Under the pieces are notes generated by a model, which was given only the letters and a program-made list of their open reading frames with translations, was not told where the DNA came from and searched no databases. From NCBI GenBank assembly GCA_035457725.1, contig DATIBC010000028.1:1-64000 (forward strand): a stretch of 64,000 bases of DNA. The letters are read 5' to 3'. Positions within the stretch are counted from its first letter, which is position 1. Every line of letters starts with the position of its first letter. This DNA is from DATFES01 sp035457725. Lineage in GTDB: Bacteria; Pseudomonadota; Alphaproteobacteria; CACIAM-22H2. This document shows, piece after piece, positions 10,397 to 18,762 of the stretch. Position numbers and translations under genes: made by a program.

Positions 10397-11659
10397 ATGG
10401 CGCAGCTTTCCGACGATTGTTTCGCCTTCGGTGGCGAATTGATGCGCGCCGACGCGGCGCTCGGCATTCTTGCCGCGCGCGTCAGCGTCGTCGCCGGTCA
10501 GGAGACGGCGCCGCTCGCCGCTGCCTGCGGCCGCATTCTTGCCGAGGACGTTGCGGCGCATCGCAACGTACCGCCGCACGACAACGCCGCGGTCGACGGA
10601 TTCGCGGTCTATTACGACGATCTCGCCCCGGGCGCTGATACATGCCTGCCCGTGGTCGGACGCATCGCCGCCGGCGGGGCGATGCCGGACCACGCGGCGC
10701 GCGGCGCCGCGGTGCGCGTTTTTACCGGCGCGCCGATGCCGCCCGGCCCCGATACGGTATTCATGCAGGAGGACGCCCGCCTCGAAGGCGATACGGTCGT
10801 CCTGCCGCCGGGCATTAGGCGCGGCGCCAACCGGCGCAAGCTGGGCGAGGACGTCAAGGCCGGAAGCGTGATCCTCCATCGCGGCCATCGCCTGCGGCCG
10901 CAGGACGTCGGCTTGGCGGCGTCGGTGGGTCGCACCGACCTCGCGGTTTTTCGCCCGCTTCGGGTGGCGATCTTTTCGACCGGCGACGAGCTGCGCGAAC
11001 CGGGCCAGGAGACGCCGCCGGGCGCGGTCTACGACGCCAATCGCTATGTGCTGATGGCGCTCCTAGCGCAGCTCGGCTGCGTCGTCCACGATTTCGGGAT
11101 TCTCGAGGACCGGCGCGAAACGGTGACCGCGGCGCTCGACGGAGCCGCGAAGAGCGTCGACGCCATGATCACCTCGGGCGGCATGTCGACCGGTGATGAA
11201 GATCACGTGCGCGGCGCGGTCGAGGCCCTGGGTTCGATTCATTTCTGGCGGCTGGCGATCCGTCCCGGACGACCCGTGGCGCTGGGCCAAGTCAAGGGCG
11301 TCGCCTTCGTCGGCCTGCCGGGCAACCCGGTGGCGATGATGGTGACGTTCCTGCGCTTCGCGCGGCCAGTGCTGCTGCGCCTCGCCGGTGCGGCGCCCGG
11401 CGAGGTCGAGCCGCATCTGTTTCGCGTCCGCTCGGCATTCGACATCAAGAAGAAGCTTGGCCGCCGCGAGTGGATTCGCGCGCGGCTCGCCGCAGGCGCC
11501 GACGGCGTTCAGGTGGCCGAGCGGTTTCCGCGCGACGGCGCGGGCATCCTGACGTCGCTGGTCGAATCCGACGGGTTGGTCGAGCTGGGCGAGGATGTGA
11601 CGCAGATCGCCGCCGGCGGCATGGTGGACTTCCTGCCGTTCAGCGAGGTGGTGCGGTGA
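10397..11659 (+). CDS. moeA: Molybdopterin molybdenumtransferase
   Basis: A 420-residue cytosolic enzyme inserting molybdate into adenylylated molybdopterin. Family motifs are PPHDNAAVDGFAV near the N-terminus, FTGAPMPPGPDTV, FSTGDELREPG, TSGGMSTGDEDHV and GLPGNPVAMMVTF, in the usual order. The C-terminal MoeA domain follows (FRVRSAFDIKKKLGRREWIRA). It begins directly after mobB and overlaps the moaD start by four bases (GTGA at 11656-11659), which indicates translational coupling within the cofactor operon. Confidence 0.95.
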   Translation: MAQLSDDCFAFGGELMRADAALGILAARVSVVAGQETAPLAAACGRILAEDVAAHRNVPPHDNAAVDGFAVYYDDLAPGADTCLPVVGRIAAGGAMPDHAARGAAVRVFTGAPMPPGPDTVFMQEDARLEGDTVVLPPGIRRGANRRKLGEDVKAGSVILHRGHRLRPQDVGLAASVGRTDLAVFRPLRVAIFSTGDELREPGQETPPGAVYDANRYVLMALLAQLGCVVHDFGILEDRRETVTAALDGAAKSVDAMITSGGMSTGDEDHVRGAVEALGSIHFWRLAIRPGRPVALGQVKGVAFVGLPGNPVAMMVTFLRFARPVLLRLAGAAPGEVEPHLFRVRSAFDIKKKLGRREWIRARLAAGADGVQVAERFPRDGAGILTSLVESDGLVELGEDVTQIAAGGMVDFLPFSEVVR

Positions 11660-11907
11660 AGCTGATTTATTTCGCCTGGCTGCGCATGCGCGTCGGCCTC
11701 GCCGAGGAAAACGTCACGCCGCCCGGCCATGTGCGCGACGTACAGTCGCTGCTCGAGTGGCTGAAGACGCGCTCGCCCGGACACGCGGCGGCGCTCAAGG
11801 AGATGTCGGTGGTGCGCGTGGCGGTGAATCACGAATACGTGCCGCTCGGTCACCCGGTGAAGCAAGACGACGAGATCGCCATCTTCCCACCGGTCACCGG
11901 CGGATAG
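11656..11907 (+). CDS. moaD: Molybdopterin synthase sulfur carrier subunit
   Basis: An 83-residue ubiquitin-like protein that carries the thiocarboxylate sulfur for molybdopterin synthase. It ends in the obligatory Gly-Gly (PPVTGG), the site of adenylation and sulfuration, preceded by the typical DDEIAIFPPV segment. It starts at GTG 11656, whose GTGA overlaps the moeA stop, and the moaE start lies 21 bases after its stop. Its partner, the catalytic large subunit, is that next gene. Confidence 0.93.
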   Translation: MKLIYFAWLRMRVGLAEENVTPPGHVRDVQSLLEWLKTRSPGHAAALKEMSVVRVAVNHEYVPLGHPVKQDDEIAIFPPVTGG

Positions 11908-11928
11908 CGGCGAGGCGAGGGTCGGGCC

Positions 11929-12405
11929 ATGATCCGCGTGCAGCAGGAGGATTTCGACGTCGGCAAGGAGATCGCCGCGCTCAGCGAGGGGCGCCGCGAG
12001 ATCGGCGGCGTGTGCTGCTTCGTCGGCCTGGTGCGCGATATCGCCGGCGGCGCCAAAGTCGACGCCATGACGCTCGAACACTATCCCGGCATGACCGAAA
12101 AGCAGCTCGAAGCAATCGACGCCGAGGCGCAGCGCCGCTGGCCGCTCGCCGCCTCGCTGATCGTCCATCGTTACGGCCGGCTCGAGCCGGGCGAGCGCAT
12201 CGTGCTCGTCGTCACGGCCTCGGCCCATCGCGAGGCGGCATTCGAGGCGTGCCACTTCCTGATCGACTGGCTCAAGACCAAGGCGCCGTTCTGGAAACTC
12301 GAGGACACCGAGCACGGCGCGCAGTGGGTCGCCGCGCGCGACAGCGACGACAAGGCGGCGGCGAGATGGGTCGAAAACACCGGCTCGACGGGAAAAGTAA
12401 AGTAG
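11929..12405 (+). CDS. moaE: Molybdopterin synthase catalytic subunit
   Basis: A 158-residue subunit that, with MoaD, converts precursor Z to molybdopterin. Recognisable segments are GGVCCFVGLVRDIAGG, the MTLEHYPGMTEKQL core, HRYGRLEPGERIVLV and the active-site region DWLKTKAPFWKLE with its conserved lysines. It closes the mobB-moeA-moaD-moaE run. No moaA or moaC gene is near, so molybdopterin precursor synthesis is encoded elsewhere. ATG 11929 is the first start with family similarity. Confidence 0.95.
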   Translation: MIRVQQEDFDVGKEIAALSEGRREIGGVCCFVGLVRDIAGGAKVDAMTLEHYPGMTEKQLEAIDAEAQRRWPLAASLIVHRYGRLEPGERIVLVVTASAHREAAFEACHFLIDWLKTKAPFWKLEDTEHGAQWVAARDSDDKAAARWVENTGSTGKVK

Positions 12406-12483
12406 ACCAACCGCTCGATGTATTTCCGACAATTGGGAGCGAATCGCGGAAACCGCCGCAGGAATGGCTTGCCCGTTGCCCCG

Positions 12484-12541
12484 CGACACGCTCGGGGTGA
12501 GAATCAATTGAAATGCCGTTGCGCTCGGGTAGTCGAAACGC
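12484..12541. repeat. Degenerate copy of the CTTCGACA/TGTCGAAG intergenic repeat
   Basis: CGACACGCTCGGGGTGAG (12484-12501) matches CGACACGCTCAGGGCGAG of the better copy near 32432 at 16 of 18 positions. A weak partner arm, CTCGGGTAGTCGAA, follows near 12529-12542. The segment CCCCG...CGGGG here can also form a small hairpin after moaE. It lies between two convergent genes. Confidence 0.4.
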
Positions 12542-12553
12542 AAAGGGGCGCCA

Positions 12554-13291
12554 CTATTCTCCGTCTCCGCCAGATGACAAAGCTGTCGCCGATCTCTCGC
12601 TGCACCGCGCGAGCTTGAGCAACGCCTCGTCGAAATGGCGCTGGCGGGCAATCTTATTGAGCGACTTCGGCGGCTCGACGCCCGGCTTAAGCAGCGGATC
12701 GGCGATCGGCGCGAGGCTGGTCAAGGCGATGGGCACCACGCCAGCCCACACGTCGCTTGCGTAGTCCGCCTCGTCGTCGATTGGCGGACCCGAGCGCGAC
12801 TTGGCCGACGCCTCCGCGATCTCCATGCTCACCATCGTCGTCGCCTTGAGTTCCTGGCGCGTCGCGGCGCGCATCATCGCCGCGCGTCCGGGATACAGAC
12901 GTTCGATGAAGCGGTCGAGCTGTCGTGCCCGCTCGGCCGGATCGTCGACCACGCGCGCGGTCCCGAACGCCATCACCGAGCGGTAATTGATCGAATGATG
13001 AAATCCCGAGCGCGCCATGACCAGGCCATCGATGTGCGTCACCGTGAGGCACACCTCGAGCCCCGAGGACTGCGCGCGCAGCATGCGGCTCGCCGACGAG
13101 CCATGCCAATAGAGACGGCGCCCATCGCGCCAATAGGCGGTCGGCGTCACGTAAGGCTGGCGGTCGATGACATAGCCGACATGGGCGATGAACCCAGCAT
13201 CCAAAACGGCGTAAACCGTCGCCTCGTCATAAGCCGCGCGCTCACGGCGGCGCTTCAGCCGCGTGCGGCTAGTCGGCGCGAAGTCCTGCAT
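12554..13291 (-). CDS. Pyridoxamine 5'-phosphate oxidase-related FMN-binding protein
   Basis: A 245-residue protein of the flavin-nucleotide-binding branch of the PNPOx-like split-barrel family. Support comes from the block GFIAHVGYVIDRQPYVTPTAYWRDGRRLYWHGS, CLTVTHIDGLVMARSGFHHSINYRSVMAFG, and RYFIERLYPGR-type C-terminal residues. These are typical of proteins that bind FMN or a related flavin; the reaction is unknown and true PNPOx activity is unlikely. It ends convergently with moaE and lies 46 bases downstream of ilvE, on the same strand, so it may share the ilvE transcript. Confidence 0.82.
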   Translation of the reverse strand: MQDFAPTSRTRLKRRRERAAYDEATVYAVLDAGFIAHVGYVIDRQPYVTPTAYWRDGRRLYWHGSSASRMLRAQSSGLEVCLTVTHIDGLVMARSGFHHSINYRSVMAFGTARVVDDPAERARQLDRFIERLYPGRAAMMRAATRQELKATTMVSMEIAEASAKSRSGPPIDDEADYASDVWAGVVPIALTSLAPIADPLLKPGVEPPKSLNKIARQRHFDEALLKLARCSERSATALSSGGDGE

Positions 13292-13337
13292 CGCCGATCT
13301 CCCCGGGTGCCGATCCGTTCGAAAGCTTGGCGGACGG

Positions 13338-14231
13338 TCAGGCGGCGGCGGTCTTGGGCGGCGTGCGGACGAGCTTCTGGAAGTCGTCCCACAGCGCGTT
13401 GGTGATCGGGCCGACCTTGAATTTGTATTGGTCGATCTCGCCGACCGGCGTGATCTCGGCGGCGGTCCCGGTCAAGAACACCTCGTCGGCCTTGCCGAGT
13501 TCGTCGGGAAAGATCGCCCGCTGGTTCACTTTGAGCTGGCGGGCGCGGGCGAGATCGATCACCGTGCGGCGCGTGATTCCATCGAGAAAACAATCGGGCG
13601 TCGGCGTGTGCAGCTCGCCTTTCATGACCATGAAGATGTTGGCGCCGGTCGCCTCGGCGATCTGGCCGCGCCAGTCGAGCATCAGCGCATCGGCGTAGCC
13701 GCGCGCTTCGGCTTCGTGCTTGGACATTGTGCAGATCATGTAGAGCCCGGCCGCCTTGCTCGCCGTCGGCGCCGTTTCGGGCGCCGGTCGGCGCCATTTC
13801 GACGTCATCATGCGGATGCCCTTGGCGCGCGCCTCGGGAGAGAAATAAGCCGGCCACTCCCAGGTGGCAATCGCCAGGTTGATCTTCGTCGCCTGCGCCG
13901 AGACGCCCATCATCTCCGATCCGCGCCAAGCGATCGGCCGCACATAGCCGTCGACGATGTTGTTCGCCTTGACCACCTCGTTCGTCGCCCGGTCGACGGC
14001 CTCCACCGAAACCGGCAGCTCGAACCCGAGGATCTTGGCCGAGTCCCACAGCCGCTGACTATGCTCACGCAATTTGAAAACATGGCCGCCGTAGACCCGT
14101 TCGCCTTCGAAGACCGCGCTGGCGTAGTGCAGCCCGTGGGTGAGAACGTGCAGCTTGGCCTCGCGCCAAGGGATCAGTTTGCTATTGAACCATATCCAGC
14201 CGTCGCGATCGTCGAAGGGGACCAGGGCCAT
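13338..14231 (-). CDS. ilvE: Branched-chain amino acid aminotransferase
   Basis: A 297-residue PLP enzyme performing the last step of leucine, isoleucine and valine synthesis. Fold-type IV features are visible: WFNSKLIPWREAKLHVLTHGLHYASAVFEGER at the start, the Schiff-base lysine region (MSKHEAEARGYADALMLD), and EATGANIFMV with TPTPDCFLDGITRRTV for the cofactor phosphate. It starts at ATG 14231, with AAGGA about ten bases upstream on the coding strand. The neighbouring divergent MarR gene shares its promoter region. Confidence 0.94.
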   Translation of the reverse strand: MALVPFDDRDGWIWFNSKLIPWREAKLHVLTHGLHYASAVFEGERVYGGHVFKLREHSQRLWDSAKILGFELPVSVEAVDRATNEVVKANNIVDGYVRPIAWRGSEMMGVSAQATKINLAIATWEWPAYFSPEARAKGIRMMTSKWRRPAPETAPTASKAAGLYMICTMSKHEAEARGYADALMLDWRGQIAEATGANIFMVMKGELHTPTPDCFLDGITRRTVIDLARARQLKVNQRAIFPDELGKADEVFLTGTAAEITPVGEIDQYKFKVGPITNALWDDFQKLVRTPPKTAAA

Positions 14232-14305
14232 AGGGTTGTATCCTTACAAATTCACGGTGAAGGACGAAAGATTGTGCCGCAAAAGCCCTTGCAGGGGTAA
14301 CACCG

Positions 14306-14323
14306 TTGACGCATATATGTCAA
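14306..14323. promoter_or_regulatory. Candidate MarR/PetP operator
   Basis: TTGACGCATATATGTCAA is an 18-base inverted repeat with TTGAC/GTCAA arms and an AT-rich centre, the usual form of MarR-family operators. It sits between ilvE and the divergent MarR gene, 22 bases before the MarR start codon, suiting autoregulation and possibly ilvE control. Confidence 0.55.
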
Positions 14324-14344
14324 TATCACTGACGTAACGGAGCG

Positions 14345-14869
14345 ATGCTTTTCGAGGCACCGATGGCCGATGTGAAACCCGGAATGCACCAGCTGTTCCT
14401 TCGCGAGGAGGATCTACGCCAAGGAATCGAACTGATATTCTACGCTTATCGCGATTTCACCGCCGATCCCGATGCCATTCTTGCCAAGCTCGGCCTGGGC
14501 CGGGCCCATCATCGCGTGATCTACTTCGTCGGGCGCTATCCCGGCATCACCGTTGGCGAGCTGTTGAAGATTCTACGCATCACCAAACAGAGCCTGTCGC
14601 GTGTCCTGGCCGAAGTGGTACGCAAAGGCTACGTCATTCACCGGCAAGGCTCGACCGATCGCCGGCAGCGCCGCCTCGAGCTTTCGGAAAGCGGCGCGGC
14701 CCTCGAGCGCCAGCTTTCCGAGACCCAGCGGCAGCGCGTCGCCGCCGCATACCGCGCCGCCGGCGGCCCGGCGGTCGAGGGATTCCGCCGCGTCCTGCTC
14801 GGCCTGATCAACGACGCCGATCGCGCCAAGCTCGCCGCCGGCGTGCCCGCCTGGCCCAAGCCGCGCTGA
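14345..14869 (+). CDS. petP: MarR-family regulator, PetP-like
   Basis: A 174-residue winged-helix regulator. The DNA-binding domain is visible from GRAHHRVIYFVGRYPGITVGELLKILRITKQSLSRVLAEV (recognition helix ITKQSLSRV) and the wing with STDRRQRRLELSESG. It matches the form of PetP of Rhodobacter capsulatus, which is encoded with the response regulator PetR next to petABC. Here the pair is together but the petABC operon is 27 kb away. ATG 14345 or ATG 14363 could be the start. A palindrome 22 bases upstream probably is its own operator. Confidence 0.8.
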   Translation: MLFEAPMADVKPGMHQLFLREEDLRQGIELIFYAYRDFTADPDAILAKLGLGRAHHRVIYFVGRYPGITVGELLKILRITKQSLSRVLAEVVRKGYVIHRQGSTDRRQRRLELSESGAALERQLSETQRQRVAAAYRAAGGPAVEGFRRVLLGLINDADRAKLAAGVPAWPKPR

Positions 14870-14914
14870 GCTTGGTCGCCTGCGGCGCACGCACTATCTA
14901 TACTTGGCCGGGCA

Positions 14915-15595
14915 ATGAGCGATGGCGCCCATATCCTTGTCGTGGACGACGATGCGCGACTTTGCGAGCTGTTGCGTAAATTCCTCTCGGACCGCGGTTT
15001 TCGCGTCACCACGGCGTCGAACGCGGCCGACGCCCAACGCAAGCTCGGCGCGCTCGCATTCGACATCCTGGTGCTCGACGTGATGATGCCGGGCGAAAGC
15101 GGCACCGACTTCACGCTGCGCCTGCGCCGTACCAATGACGTGCCGATTCTTCTGCTCACCGCGCGCGGCGAATCGCGCGACCGCATCCAGGGTCTCGCCA
15201 GCGGGGCCGACGACTATCTCCTGAAGCCGTTCGATCCCGACGAGCTGCTGCTGCGTATTCGCGCCATACTGCGCCGGGCGCCGCCGCCGGTCGAGCCGCC
15301 GCGGGAAATCGCCTTCGGCGGTTTTCGCTTCGATCCCGGCCGCGAGGAGCTGAGCCACGACGGCGAGCTGGTCCGTTTGACCGCCGCCGAAGCCTCGCTG
15401 CTCAAGGCGCTGGCCGAACGCGCCGGGCGCGCGGTGTCGCGCGAGGAGCTGCTGCGGCTGTCGCGCATCTCGGGCAACGAGCGCACCATCGACGTGCAAA
15501 TGGCGCGGCTGCGTCGCAAGATCGAGGCCGACCCACGCTCGCCGCGTTACCTGCAGACGTTGCGCGGGACCGGCTACATTCTGCGGGCCGAATAG
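14915..15595 (+). CDS. petR: OmpR-family response regulator, PetR-like
   Basis: A 226-residue response regulator. Receiver domain: acidic pocket VVDDDARLCE, phosphoacceptor Asp in LVLDVMMPG, switch Thr in LLLTARG and Lys in LLKPFDPDEL. The C-terminal winged helix of the OmpR/PhoB type contains RTIDVQMARLRRKIE and ends in the usual GYILRAE. The gene follows the MarR gene and precedes the histidine kinase by only 10 bases, so kinase and regulator form a cognate pair. The PetR name rests on the MarR-regulator pairing and is an inference. Confidence 0.88.
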   Translation: MSDGAHILVVDDDARLCELLRKFLSDRGFRVTTASNAADAQRKLGALAFDILVLDVMMPGESGTDFTLRLRRTNDVPILLLTARGESRDRIQGLASGADDYLLKPFDPDELLLRIRAILRRAPPPVEPPREIAFGGFRFDPGREELSHDGELVRLTAAEASLLKALAERAGRAVSREELLRLSRISGNERTIDVQMARLRRKIEADPRSPRYLQTLRGTGYILRAE

Positions 15596-15605
15596 AGGCG
15601 ACGCG

Positions 15606-16919
15606 ATGCCGTCGATCAAACGCTATCTGCCGCAGACGCTGTTCGGCCGCGCCTTGGTCATCATCATCGCGCCGGTGATCCTGGTTCAGCTCGTCGCCGC
15701 CTTCGTCTTCTATGACCGCGTCTGGCACACCGTCACCCGCCGACTGACGCACGCCGTCGCCGGCGAAATCGCGTTCGTGATCCAGGCCTGGGCGCGATAC
15801 CCCGAGGCGGAAAATCGGCGATGGACGCTTTCGATGATCGCCATCACCGGCAACCTCGACATCACCTTCGAGCCGGGCGCGATTCTGGCCAACACCGAAT
15901 CGCCACCGACCGGGACGATGCTCGAGCGACGCTTCGTGCAGGCGCTGGAGGAGCGCGTCCGTCGCCCGTTCGTCATCGACGTGTGGTCGCATGAGAAAGA
16001 GGCGCGGGTCGACGTTCAAATCCCCGACGGCGTGCTACATGTCCGCGTGCCGCTCGATCGCCTATTCACCTCGACCGTGTACGTGTTGCTGTTGTGGATG
16101 ATCGGCTCGTCGCTGATCTTCCTGGCCGTCGCCTCGGTGTTCATGCGAAATCAGGTGCGCTCCATCGAGCGCCTCGCCCAGGCGGCCGAAGGCTTCGGCA
16201 AGGGCCACGACGTTCCCGGATTCAAGCCTTCCGGCGCGGCGGAGGTGCGCCAGGCGGCCGCGGCGTTCGTCATGATGCGCGAACGCATCCGCCGTTTCCT
16301 CTCGCAGCGGACCGAAATGCTGGCCGGTGTCAGCCACGATCTGCGCACGCCGCTGACCCGCATGAAGCTCGAACTGGCGATGCTGTCGAATAACCCGTCG
16401 ATTGAGGGCCTGAAGACCGACGTCGCCGAGATGGAGCGGATGGTCGAGAGCTATCTTGCCTTTGTGCGCGGCGAGGGCGAGGAGCAGCCCGAGCCGACCG
16501 ATCTCGCGCCGATGCTCGACGACATCGCGGCGACGGCGCAGCGCAACGGTCATTCGGTGGCGTTGAACAAACTCGGCGATCTCCATCTCGTGGCCCGTCC
16601 CAACGCGATCAAGCGCTGCTTCGACAATCTGGTCGCCAACGCCACGCGTCACGCCGCGCAGGTGACGATCGGCGCCGAGCGTCGGCCATCGTCGATCGAG
16701 GTGATGATCGACGACGATGGGCCGGGGATTCCCGCCGATGTGCGCGAGGACGTATTCAAGCCGTTCTTCCGTCTCGACGAGTCGCGCAATCCGGCGACCG
16801 GCGGGGTTGGCCTCGGCTTGACCATTGCCCGCGACGTGGTGCGCAGCCACGGCGGCGACATCATCCTTTCGGATTCCCCGCTCGGCGGCCTCAGGGCCCG
16901 GATCCGGCTGCCGGTCTAA
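15606..16919 (+). CDS. Sensor histidine kinase, EnvZ-like
   Basis: A 437-residue membrane kinase, the partner of the preceding response regulator. It has a first membrane helix at about residues 15-36, a periplasmic domain of about 120 residues, a second helix (VYVLLLWMIGSSLIFLAVA), a HAMP linker, and a catalytic core. The phosphorylated His lies in LAGVSHDLRTPLTRMK, the N box in FDNLVANATRHA, the G1 box in DDDGPGIP and the G2 box in GVGLGLTIARDVV. All key residues are present. The signal sensed cannot be inferred from the periplasmic domain. Confidence 0.93.
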   Translation: MPSIKRYLPQTLFGRALVIIIAPVILVQLVAAFVFYDRVWHTVTRRLTHAVAGEIAFVIQAWARYPEAENRRWTLSMIAITGNLDITFEPGAILANTESPPTGTMLERRFVQALEERVRRPFVIDVWSHEKEARVDVQIPDGVLHVRVPLDRLFTSTVYVLLLWMIGSSLIFLAVASVFMRNQVRSIERLAQAAEGFGKGHDVPGFKPSGAAEVRQAAAAFVMMRERIRRFLSQRTEMLAGVSHDLRTPLTRMKLELAMLSNNPSIEGLKTDVAEMERMVESYLAFVRGEGEEQPEPTDLAPMLDDIAATAQRNGHSVALNKLGDLHLVARPNAIKRCFDNLVANATRHAAQVTIGAERRPSSIEVMIDDDGPGIPADVREDVFKPFFRLDESRNPATGGVGLGLTIARDVVRSHGGDIILSDSPLGGLRARIRLPV

Positions 16920-16933
16920 CCGAAGTCAGTAAT

Positions 16934-17036
16934 CAGAAGGCAGATGTCAGATGACGGATGTCGGACGTCGGATGTCGGACACCGCGCGATTCCATTCGTT
17001 GCGCTTGGATATCTGTGCTCTGACATCTGACTTCTG
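16934..17036. repeat. Long inverted repeat enclosing short tandem units
   Basis: CAGAAGGCAGATGTCAGA (16934-16951) and TCTGACATCTGACTTCTG (17019-17036) are complementary over 18 bases with one mismatch. Between them GATGTCGGAC occurs twice in tandem (about 16957-16980). The whole sits between two convergent genes. It resembles dispersed proteobacterial intergenic repeats built on TCAGA/GTCAGAT units and may act as a bidirectional hairpin. Confidence 0.75.
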
Positions 17037-17051
17037 GCGTCTGAACTCTGT

Positions 17052-17387
17052 TCAGTACAGCCTGCCGCCGTTCGGAATCTTTTGGTCGGGGCCGATCATC
17101 ACGACCTCGCCATCGCCGTCGGGGAATCCCAGAACCAGCACCTCCGACATGAACTTGCCGACCTGCCGCGGCGGGAAATTCACCACCGCCGCCACCTGGC
17201 GGCCGACGACCGCGTTCGGCGCGTAGTGTTTGGCGATTTGCGCCGAGCTTTTCTTGATGCCGATCTCGGGACCGAAATCGATCTTGAGCTTGAGCGAGGG
17301 CTTGCGCGCCTCGGGATAATGGTCGGCCTCGATCACGGTTCCGACGCGAATGTCGACCTTGCGGAAATCGTCGTAGCTGATCGTCAT
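17052..17387 (-). CDS. csaA: CsaA-like tRNA-binding domain protein
   Basis: A 111-residue single-domain protein with the OB-fold EMAP/tRNA-binding domain (DFRKVDIRVGTVIEA at the start, then LKLKIDFGPEIGIKKSSAQ and VVNFPPRQVGKFMSEVLVLGF). CsaA has been linked to protein-export chaperoning and binds tRNA; its physiological role is unclear. The start ATG 17387 was chosen because the domain begins there. It is convergent with the histidine kinase, and the long inverted repeat fills the gap between them. Confidence 0.88.
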   Translation of the reverse strand: MTISYDDFRKVDIRVGTVIEADHYPEARKPSLKLKIDFGPEIGIKKSSAQIAKHYAPNAVVGRQVAAVVNFPPRQVGKFMSEVLVLGFPDGDGEVVMIGPDQKIPNGGRLY

Positions 17388-17446
17388 CCGCGTCCGTGGC
17401 TCCCTATTTAGCCGCGACCAAGAGCACGAACTATGGCGAGAGAATC

Positions 17447-17470
17447 GGGCCGCCGGCAAGCCGGCGGCCC
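17447..17470 (-). terminator. Perfect GC-rich hairpin between phasin and csaA
   Basis: GGGCCGCCGG (17447-17456) pairs perfectly with CCGGCGGCCC (17461-17470) around a CAAG loop. It lies 41 bases beyond the phasin stop on the minus strand and before csaA. The following bases are not a true T tract, so it may slow or stabilise the transcript end instead of stopping it. Confidence 0.5.
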
Positions 17471-17511
17471 GTCGCTTATTGAAGACGGCGCAGAGTCGAA
17501 ATGGCTGGGCG

Positions 17512-17961
17512 TTACTTGCGGGTCTTCGCCATCGCGCGTTTGAATTCGTCCAGACTTTCGGCCACCCGCTTGTTGATCACGTCGAACGTCTCGTTGTTTG
17601 ATTGCGCGACCAGGTCCGAAATCTCACGCATGTTGGCAATGGCGCGCTCGAAAGCCGTCTTGACCAGTTCGGTCTGTCGCGCCGCCTTGTCCTCCGGGCT
17701 GGCGGCAGCCATGAAGTCGCGCATCGCCGCCTGTGTCTCCTCCATCATCTGGCGGAAGATTTCGCTCTGTCGACGGGCGACGGCCTGCATCCCTTCGATC
17801 GCCCGCTTGTTGGCTGTGCCGAGCGCCTCGAGATTGCGGCGCTGGCTATCCATAACCGACTGCATGTCGACGCCGGGCAACTTGAATTCGGCCGCAAGCT
17901 TGGAGAAATCCATCATCTTGCTGAAATCGAACTCCTCGCCGGGCGCACCTGTTTTGGCCAT
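17512..17961 (-). CDS. Phasin family protein
   Basis: A 149-residue, highly helical, Met/Ala-rich protein of the phasin family that coats polyhydroxyalkanoate granules. The segment NLEALGTANKRAIEGMQAVARRQSEIFRQMMEE is characteristic, as is the amphipathic C-terminal helix (AFERAIANMREISDLVAQSNNETFDVINKR). ATG 17961 follows AAGGAGA at proper spacing on the coding strand. No PHA synthase is nearby, so the granule system is encoded elsewhere. Some family members act as general surface-active proteins. Confidence 0.88.
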   Translation of the reverse strand: MAKTGAPGEEFDFSKMMDFSKLAAEFKLPGVDMQSVMDSQRRNLEALGTANKRAIEGMQAVARRQSEIFRQMMEETQAAMRDFMAAASPEDKAARQTELVKTAFERAIANMREISDLVAQSNNETFDVINKRVAESLDEFKRAMAKTRK

Positions 17962-18102
17962 GACGCATCTCCTTGGTTCGGGGGTGACAGGCGTGATGCG
18001 CCGCGCGGGTTGACGTTGAGTCGCGCGACCTCCTGACTGTTCGACAGTATCGCGACCGCCCGCAACGGCGTCAACGCACATTGCTGCGATGCAATATCCT
18101 AT

Positions 18103-18750
18103 TCATCCGGCCGGCGAAGCTTCGGGCCGTTTCGCCCACGGCATCGAGTTCTCCAACATTTCGAGCCGTTTCAAGACACGATCCAACGCCGCCATGGTGG
18201 CCGCGCCGTCGGCGCTTTCATCGCCGAGCCAAACGCGCAACACGTAACAATAAGCGGCAGCGAGCAGCTTGATACGCAGTAGACCAAGCGGTCCGGACAT
18301 GCCGACGCCGGCTGCCTCGCCCATCCAGGCGATCGAGCGCAGCGAGCGCGGGCCGACGCAAAGCGCGAGCGCCGGATCGCGGCATGCGTCGGCGACGATG
18401 GCGCGTACGCCCGCCTTGTGCGGACCGAGCGCATCGAAACGGCGCATCACAAGATCGAACAGCCGGTCGCGGATCGGCTCATCGGATGAAATCTTCGCCG
18501 ACAGGACCTCGGCGTCGATACGCGCCAGGAGCGCGCGGACGATCGCCGTCTTGGATGGGAAGCGTTCGTAGAGCGACGCCAACGACACGCCGCTCGCGCG
18601 GGCGACGTCGCCAAGCGTCGTGCGCGTCCAGCCGCGGGTCGCCGCAAGTTCAAGCGTGCGATCGATAATCTTACGATCGATGTCTTCCCTTGCGCCGCGC
18701 GGTCCGCCTTCGGTCGCCTCGGCGGCGGCCTTGCGCGCCTTTCGGGCCAT
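18103..18750 (-). CDS. TetR-family transcriptional regulator
   Basis: A 215-residue regulator. Its N-terminal helix-turn-helix is evident in IDRTLELAATRGWTRTTLGDVARASGVSLASLYERFPSKTAIVRALL. The ligand domain that follows is variable and gives no hint of the inducer. ATG 18750 has GGAGG shortly upstream. Its leader holds a strong hairpin (18763-18783) and a separate 15-base palindrome (18790-18804) that could be the operator. It is on the same strand as the phasin but 140 bases upstream of it; a role in phasin control is possible but not shown. Confidence 0.88.
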   Translation of the reverse strand: MARKARKAAAEATEGGPRGAREDIDRKIIDRTLELAATRGWTRTTLGDVARASGVSLASLYERFPSKTAIVRALLARIDAEVLSAKISSDEPIRDRLFDLVMRRFDALGPHKAGVRAIVADACRDPALALCVGPRSLRSIAWMGEAAGVGMSGPLGLLRIKLLAAAYCYVLRVWLGDESADGAATMAALDRVLKRLEMLENSMPWAKRPEASPAG

Positions 18751-18762
18751 TAGCGCCTCCTC

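Noticed and set aside
16954..16982. Tandem GATGTCGGAC units as a possible mini-CRISPR
   Set aside because: There are only two short units with a four-base interval, no spacers and no cas gene; they lie inside a larger inverted repeat.
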